Assembly (NCBI GenBank): GCA_039111635.1
Contig: JBCAQO010000005.1
Coordinates: 496,001-560,000, forward strand
DNA length: 64,000 nucleotides
Direction of reading: 5' to 3'
From: Heterobasidion occidentale
Taxonomy: Eukaryota; Basidiomycota; Agaricomycetes; Russulales; Bondarzewiaceae
The notes beneath the pieces are model-generated. The model worked only from the letters and a program-made list of their open reading frames with translations. It did no database searches and was not told the DNA's origin. Below, in pieces: positions 57,227-64,000 of this stretch; the stretch's first letter is position 1, and every line of letters begins with the position of its first letter. A program made the translations under genes and the position numbers.

Positions 57227-57283
57227 CTTGCTCATTGCAGGCATTGTTTGGTCATCAGCAGCTGGCTCCTTGCTCATTGCAGG
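57227..57283 (+). repeat. Second pair of CTTGCTCATTGCAGG motifs
   Basis: The 15-mer at 57227-57241 and 57269-57283, 42 bases apart, about 330 bases upstream of the transposase start. Identical to the pair at 51224-51284. Confidence 0.7.
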
Positions 57284-57611
57284 GTGTTAGACTGTCTCTG
57301 TCTCAACGGCGTTTGGAGCCTCTCCAGGCACTCATCGGTGGTTCGGATGTTAGAGGGTTTTGTGGTACAAGACGGTTGACCGTAAAAATGTGATGAGCAC
57401 TTTCTGGTCTTGGGTTTCTGAGTAGTCTTCTCCTCATAGAAGCTATTCTACTTCACTACAGCGCATAACGATTTGAGATCCGATCGGCAAAACACATCTT
57501 AGCGAGCGAGCGAGTCATGTCTTTCTACATATAAGCTGACAGACCATCGCTTGCGCTGAAAGTCCCCACCCGCGCTTGTATCATTCGACCTCCTCTGGCC
57601 ACACGATTTTC

Positions 57612-60600
57612 ATGGAATTGCCGCCGGCTTTCAGCGAGTCTTGTGTTTGCGGAAGGTCATTCTCGCTGCCATCGGCGCTCACTTACCACAGGCGCACATG
57701 TCAGAAAACCAAGAAAAGGTTTTCTGAGGCGCTAGCAAAAGCCAAAGAAGTGTGGGCTGCGAAGAAACGTCGTCGAACGGATGCTGATGGATCCAGAGCA
57801 GTTTTGGAGACAGCACCGTTGGTCGCGGAGGTCTTGGAGCCAGCATTGTCGATCGCAGAGGTCCCTACACCAGCTGTACAACAGGTGAGTTTACATCTCA
57901 AAGTTTCGCCCTCATCTGTATCTTAAGGTTTTCAGTCTATTCCACAGTCGTCCTCCGCAAATCAAGATGACCCAAACCTTTCTCTGGCAGAACGCAGGCC
58001 TCGTAGAGCAAATACCAGGCTTCCTAAACGTTATCGTGACATGTTGCCTCAGCCCCCGGCAGCTTTACCCGTTCAGTTGCAGTCGCTATCAGAGCCATCT
58101 TCTTCAGCGTCTATAACTCCGATGCAGTCGCCTCCCACCGTAGCCCTCTCTTCCGATCCACCTCAGGTGATTCAAAAGTCTTTGCGACAGATCTTGAAGT
58201 CTCCCCGAAACATTTTTGGGTTGTTTCGTCAGTATCATGCCACTGACTTTCCAGCACACGATCCCGAACGAGTCGCTGAAAAGCCTGCTTTGTCAACGCA
58301 GGATGACTCGAATGCCCTCCCTGAGTCTTCTTCTGCGCCGTCATTCTATCCTTATCCCAATCGCTCGTCATTTCTTCTCGGTGAATGGTACTGGAACGAT
58401 GGAGTACGAAAATCTCAATCGAGTTTCAAAAATCTCATCGACATCGTCGGCAGTAACGATTTTCGCCCGGAGGACGTCAGAAAAACGCCATGGAGCAGTA
58501 TTGATCGCAAGCTGGCTGGTCAGGATGAGGATAATTGGGAGGACGAACAAGAGGAGGATGGGTGGATACACGACACCGTCAAGATATCTATCCCGTTCCA
58601 CAAGAAATGTCTTCAACCAGGGGCGCAGGATTATGTCGTCACAAGTTTCCATCATCGACGGTTAGTGTCTGTGATTAAGGAAAAGATCACCATCCCGACA
58701 ACCTTTCCCCACTTACATCTCGAGCCATATAAACTGCTATGCCAACCTGGTAGTGCTCCAGAGGCAGTACAAGTCCACGGAGAAGCCTATACATCAGAGG
58801 CTTTTTTGGATGCACACAACGCTCTGCAGGAAAGTCCAGGAGAACCAGGGTGTAGCCTTGAAAGAGTTGTCGCCGCGCTGATGTTTGCATCAGACGGCAC
58901 TCATCTTTCGACCTTCGGCGATGCCAAACTGTGGCCTGCCTATCTTGCACTTGGCAATGAATCGAAGTATCGCCGGTGTAAACCATCTTGTCGTTCCTTC
59001 ACTCATATAGCTTACTTCGAAAAGGTAAATCGCTTCCATTCTACAGACGAACGACACTGACGAAACGAAATAGCTCCCGGACGCTTTCAAGGATTTTGCT
59101 GCCGAAAGAATTGGAGGAAAGGGACCCAACAGCGCTTTCATGGCCCATTGTCAGCGCGATATGTTACAGGCCCAATGGAGGCTACTCCTTGACGACGAAT
59201 TTCTGCATGCCTATGCGCACGGCATTGTCATTGAGTGTTGTGATGGAGTCAAACGACGGTTCTATCCTCGAATATTCACTTACTCTGCTGACTATCCTGA
59301 AAAGTCTGTTTTTCCCCTTTTTGATATCACGGAGTACCCCATCACTCAATCATGTGTCCCAGGATCATTCTCGCCAGCATACGAAATCTCGGTGGTTGTC
59401 CTTGCCCACGTTGCCTGATTCCTCTATCCCGGGTGCATAACATCGGTATGCCTCAGGATATGGCACAACGGGTGTCACTGGCTCGCGTGGATGACCAACA
59501 CCGTCGGGTTGTTGTGTCGCTTGCTCGGGAAATAATCTATCACAAAAATTTTGCAGTAAACAGTTCTGCCGTAGAAAAGCTGTTGAAGCCAGAATCTTTG
59601 GTCCCAACAACAGTAAGTTTCTCGCTCTATGGCGTGAACATCCAAGTAAGCTAAACATTCATCTAGAATGCATTCTCGGAAAGACTGGCACCGCTTGGTT
59701 TCAACATGTTTGACATGTTTGTTGTCGATCTCTTGCACGAAATTGAGCTTGGCGTGTGGAAGTCATTGTTTATACACCTTCTCCGCATCCTCGATTGCGA
59801 GGACGAAGGGCTAAAGCACATCTTAGACCGAAGGTATGCAGAGTCTTGTCGTCAACGACCAGGTGGCTCAATCTTCTGTCAGGTACCGACAGGTACCTTC
59901 GTTCGGTAGAGATGCGATCAAACGTATATCTAGAAATGCTTCCGAATTGAAGAGGATGGCTGCCCGAGACTATGAAGACCTTCTACAGGTAGGATCAGTT
60001 CTCCTTGACTGGTGTTTTCGTTCTGAGATCTGCTGCAGTGTTCAATCCCCGTCTTCGAAGGACTCCTGCCTGAACCGCACAATCACCAGATCTTGCAGCT
60101 CTTGTTTGTACTGACTCACTGGCATGGACTGGCAAAACTTCGAATGCACACCGATCACACCCTTTCCCTTTTAGCTACGCTGACCGCTGTTTTGGGAGAG
60201 CGTCTTCGAGAATTTGTCGACAACACATGCTCTGCTTTCAATACTCGGGAGCTCGCAAAAGAGAGCGCTGCTCGACAACGACGCCAGCAAAATAAAATGG
60301 CCAAACTTCCTCGTCCTGCATCTGTGCTCGCAAGCAGTTCAGCGGATACAGCCAGAAAGCCCAAGTCATTCAATTTGGAAACTTACAAGATTCACTCTCT
60401 TGGTGACTATGTTCGATCTATTATAGCATTTGGGACAACAGATTCATATTCTTCTCAATCGGTCCGTGCCTGTTTTTCTCTGTGTGCTTCCTGCGAATAT
60501 TGACACATTCACAGGGTGAACGTGAACATCTTAGACCCAAAGGTAGTTTCTTGCGTACAAGCGGCAAAAATTATACAAAGCAACTCACACAGATCGAACG

Positions 60601-61820
60601 ACGTGAGACTCGCATCCGCCAGCTTTCCTATAAACACGGCAAACAAGAGTCCGTCTCGAAGGATTTGAAACAGCGGTATCATATTGGCGAAACGGAAAAG
60701 TGCCCTGTGGTTCTTCCTCTCTTTTTACAGCGAAATTCAGGAGATCCCGCCATCAAAGTACGTTGATCATTTTCTCATGTGAAACTATCAGACACTTATG
60801 ATCTTCAGGAATTCTTGTCCAAGCTCAGGGCTCATCTTCTTCCGCGCATACAAACTGTGTTACAGGTCGAAGCCGCTACGCTTCCTGAGTATTTGAGGAC
60901 TGAAATTCCAGTCCGGGACCCTACAAAGCGGGACGACTGCGATCTCATCTTCTTCAAGCACGACAAGCTCTATTTGCACAAGTTAGCGCGTTTCAATTAC
61001 ACGACTTACGATGTTCAACGAGGACAGGACAACATTCATCCAGGTCACTCTCGCAGCAATGTCATGGTGTTGGCTAACGTGGATTCCGATGCAACAAGTC
61101 ATCATTTTTGGTATGCGCAAGTCCTTGGAATTTACCATGCAAATGTTATCTACACCGGCTCCGGCATGTTGGATTACTGCCCTCGTCGTATGGACTTCTT
61201 GTGGGTCAGATGGTATGAGACCATGCCTGCGACGGACGATGGTTGGGACACTTGCGAATTAGATTGTCTCCGCTTTCCCCCTTTGAACAGGGAGGATTCC
61301 TTTGGATTTTTAGACCCAGTAGACGTTCTCCGGGAATGTCACATTATCCCAGCGTTCGCAAAAGGTCCTCGGCATGCAGATGGGATGGGTCTCTCCCGAT
61401 GTGCCAAGGACGGACAGGACTGGAAGGCTTACTATGTGAATCGGTGAGTGAACATCGTACTCGGCATATGAAAGCCCGACTCACGGTCTCGCGTCTAGGT
61501 TTGCTGATCGTGATATTCTGATGCGTTATCACTGGGGTATGGGCATTGGGCACATTCATGCCCACGAACGATCAACTCCTGTCATTCCTTCTGGACGACA
61601 AGGGCCCTTGGAATTTCTTGAGGAACCAGAGCCCACGACACGGGTGCCCGATCTTCAGGATACGGATATGGAGGAGAGAGAAGACCCAGAGCTGGCCTTG
61701 GAAGATCGTGAGGCAGAGGGATGGGAGGATGTGTCAGATTCAGAGGAATCCATGGAAGATCCGGAAAGTGTAGATGAGGACACAACGATGTTTGATGCCG
61801 AGGACATGGTGTTTTCATAA
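57612..61820 (+). CDS. Plavaka-like DNA transposase, about 1200 residues, intact as read
   Basis: Ten exons can be read in frame: 57612-57884, 57936-59024, 59074-59303, 59363-59612, 59667-59832, then about 59882-59986, 60041-60460, 60515-60757, 60810-61444 and 61500-61820. The N-terminus has a zinc-finger-like CVCGRSFSLPSALTYHRRTC. The central region has motifs I associate with the fungal Plavaka (CACTA-related) transposases: FASDGTHLSTFGDAKLWP, ALGNESKYRRCKPS, YSADYPEK followed by LGGCPCPRC, and VDLLHEIELGVWK. The acidic C-terminus (DEDTTMFDAEDMVFS) ends at 61820. No terminal inverted repeats were found by eye, so the element borders are unknown. An unbroken transposase with nine introns suggests either a recent insertion or a domesticated gene. 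Confidence 0.7.
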
Positions 61821-62639
61821 TTCTATTGCACGATTCTTCGATAATCACATCTACGTACATCTCTTAATCAGGGAGGGCTGGGAAAGTAACACCCCACACC
61901 CCTGGCATGATTCTACTGGAATGGGGGCCGACGAGGGAGCGGGGAGCAGAGAGGCCCAGGAACGACCTGAGGACGGATGCAGGAGCCTCTCATCCGAGTG
62001 TGAGCGAGTCAGCCGCGCTCCTGGGACTTGCGGAGGGATTCGACGAGGGAGCGGGGAGCAGGGCGGCCGAGGAATGACGTGCGGACTGTGGCCGCAGCGA
62101 GGACGGGCGCGCGTGTCGAGCGTATGCGAGTGACGTGACTACGGCCGCGATGTGACAGGTGCGTTACGACGCGTTTCCTGGTCACGCGACACATAACGCT
62201 TACGAAATATTCATCTAAAACCTCTAATCGCTAGGTCATCAGGAATTCTTCACAGATACGGATGCACTGGCGACATTAGAATCTTTATCTGTCAAAATGG
62301 GACATTGTTACGAGTCTTCACTGTGTATCGTGCGTTCTGTACAGAGCGTTGCCGTTACTGATTTTTATTTGTACAGTATAAGCCATTAGCGTGCGTCGTG
62401 ACTTACTGATCACTCTGATAGATGTCTTGCAGACCGCGAGCGGTGTGGGATATATCCCTAATTGCATTGTCTGTCGCGAGAAAATCAAAGAAGCGCGTAC
62501 AAACGAACACCACCGTTAAACTCTGAACGTGCAAACGTTTGCACGCAACCTGCACTCTGTCAAGAGCTTCCATCAACAAACATCCTCAACTACTACACCC
62601 TCTGAACACGGTCAATCACAGAATCAACATGACACGCTA
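61821..62639. repeat. Spacer with a GC-rich direct repeat
   Basis: CGACGAGGGAGCGGGGAGCA occurs at 61929-61948 and again at 62040-62059, each followed by related sequence (GGCC-AGGAA-GAC), giving a diverged duplication of about 110 bp. The rest to 62639 shows no gene; it may include the 3' end of the transposon. Confidence 0.6.
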
Positions 62640-63191
62640 TCATAAGGGAAGGAGGGGGACAAGGTGAGCACACAGCACGCTGTGTTCTGCGCTAGCGTCG
62701 CTAACGATCACGCTTGTTAGAAACACTCGCTCGAGGTGAGCATCTCTCGTTTTCACTGGACCATGGGAGTGAAACCGCTGGTACTAGGCGCGTGCTGACG
62801 CTGCGGAAAGAGCGTGCATCGGAACCGACAGTCTCGTGGGCGTTTTCGGAACACTATAGCGCGAACGCGGAGGAGAAGTCAAGGGTAGAGTCACTTGTCC
62901 GAGAGTTTCTCCGCCACGCTGGGCCCGAAGCCCTACGCGATGTAGGAGCCGTGTGCATTCGGTGAGTTTGGATTTCACTCGCTGTTTGATTCTCTTTCAT
63001 AGTGCTCTCTCCTTAGGTCCACTATGCATACGTCGGACGATGAAGTAGAACACGTCCAGGTGCGCGTATACGCGAAGGACGGACGGCGTTTGCGCATCAG
63101 GAAAGGGGGAAAGGATCGATGGGCATCCTTGCATATCCCCAACGATCGTGGTCTCTGGGTGCCAATCGTCTTCGTTGAAAAGAACGCCTAA
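62640..63191 (+). CDS. Small unrecognised gene, at least two exons
   Basis: An exon at about 62717-62961 encodes FSLDHGSETAGTRRVLTLRK and later RVESLVREFLRHAGPEALRD, ends at CATTCG before GTGAGT, and joins a second exon from about 63017 (STMHTSDDEVEHVQVRVYAK, later WASLHIPNDRGLWVPIVFVE) with a stop at 63189-63191. A first exon from ATG at 62629 is possible but its phase does not fit, so the start is unknown. Charged and soluble in appearance; no family recognised. Confidence 0.4.
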
Positions 63192-63298
63192 ATGTCACGT
63201 CTTCCCATCCAAGTCGTCCCTACAATCTGATTGTCGTTGTACTCTATTTACTTCTTGGTCATGCGCTGTACACTAACTATTTCTTGATCATGCGTTGA

Positions 63299-63570
63299 CA
63301 TATGACAATGCCTGGTAAAAATTCACCTATAATTCATGCTTCTGGTCATGGACTGCAAGATCATGCTCGGTTGTCATTGCTATTTGAACATATGACAATG
63401 CCTGGTAAGATTTCGACTATAATTCATCTTTCTGGTCATGGATTTCAAGATCACGCTCAGTCGTTATCGCTATTTGAACATATGACAATGCCTGGTAAGA
63501 TTTCGGCTATAATTCATCTTTCTGGTCATGGATTGCAGAATCTATTTCAGTCTTATCTTGCTTCTCTTTT
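63299..63570 (+). repeat. Three tandem 90-bp repeats (30-codon unit)
   Basis: Units start at 63301, 63391 and 63481 with exact 90-bp spacing. Each encodes MTMPGKxSxIIHxSGHGxQ in an ORF of 94 codons (63302-63586). The third unit diverges after GLQN. It could be a small repetitive peptide gene, but no promoter or family supports this. Confidence 0.75.
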
Positions 63571-63589
63571 TGTAAATTTCTGGTGAATA

Positions 63590-64000
63590 CTTGATCAGAC
63601 TATACAAAGGTAGAAAAAGGCTTTCCAAGCCGTGACTATATGTCACCACTTGACCAACTCCGACAGGGAAAATCAGTACCAAGTAATTTTCCCGATGAAG
63701 TCCGTTGGCTACTAGTCTAATAGACAAACCTCTCGCCGGTCAGCCATTCTGAGAAAAAGATTAACTTTCGGGGAAACCTTTGGGTGAGCTTCCCGGGGCC
63801 TGTCACGACACGGTGCAAGAAGTGAAACATATGACTAATACACCCTCACTTGCTGACAAACACGCCTTCCTGACAGACTTGGGCTCGATGTGCAGGATTT
63901 CTGCAGGCAGGAGCTTGTGTTTAAGCTCAATGTATCAAAAATCATCTCGGAATCGTAAGATGTCATTGATGGTAGGAATATAGCTGATTCTGCTTGGATG
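63590..64000. other. Terminal stretch, nothing recognised
   Basis: Only short ORFs at 63542-63727 (minus) and 63780-63983 (plus), without motifs. A gene may begin beyond the window. Confidence 0.45.

Noticed and set aside
63299..63570. CRISPR array
   Set aside because: These are contiguous tandem repeats with no unique spacers.

Overview
The window looks like nuclear DNA of a filamentous basidiomycete, most likely an agaricomycete. The evidence is short GT-AG introns of about 50-65 bp in nearly every gene, a GDA1-type Golgi nucleotidase, a small multi-pass membrane family typical of mushrooms, a Plavaka-like DNA transposase, chromodomain Ty3/gypsy elements, and a telomere-linked RecQ helicase that ends in a (TTAGG)n tract. 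The 100 Ns at 42107-42206 split it into two contigs.

Left contig, 1-42106. Bases 1-4503 are the 3' part of a chromovirus-type LTR retrotransposon (copy C). Bases 5335-6984 are an inverted LTR of that family, split by a solo LTR of a second family (D). Bases 7390-8220 hold coding relics. GDA1 is on the minus strand at 9044-10991. A 3 kb segment with a membrane-protein gene is duplicated in tandem at about 11.56-17.2 kb; the first gene copy reads through and the second is broken. From 17585 to 35099 lies chromovirus copy A, with an inverted solo LTR in its 5' LTR and a complete 10.8 kb copy B (19473-30260) inserted in its gag. A stops inside its chromodomain at 35099. The rest of the contig is one nine-exon gene (36241-41995) fusing an OrsD-like zinc-finger region, a tyrosine-recombinase-like region and a RecQ helicase. 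Its stop codon lies directly against (TTAGG)n, which points outward as at a chromosome end.

Right contig, 42207-64000. It starts in a gag of family D on the minus strand (42207-43660), followed by its leader and 5' LTR (44163-45239). Then come a 69-bp minisatellite (45.42-46.15 kb) with diverged relatives out to 47.8 kb, GC-rich repeats (49.6-50.8 kb), an unrecognised 889-aa gene (51404-54184), a deaminase-like gene on the minus strand (54452-56705), a ten-exon Plavaka-like transposase (57612-61820), a small unknown gene near 62.7-63.2 kb, and three 90-bp repeats at 63.3 kb.

The most unusual signals are these: the recombinase-helicase fusion at a telomere, with recombination-site-like inverted repeats upstream; a 1.5 kb array of about fifteen hairpin-plus-motif units in the 3' region of the chromovirus, present in both copies; an extra protein-coding region after pol in that family; and a primer-binding site that matches the predicted mRNA 5' end, as in Tf1 self-priming. 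Many one-base frameshifts occur in otherwise clean genes, so either assembly error or mutation must be settled before calling pseudogenes. All gene models are manual reads with no alignment or RNA support.
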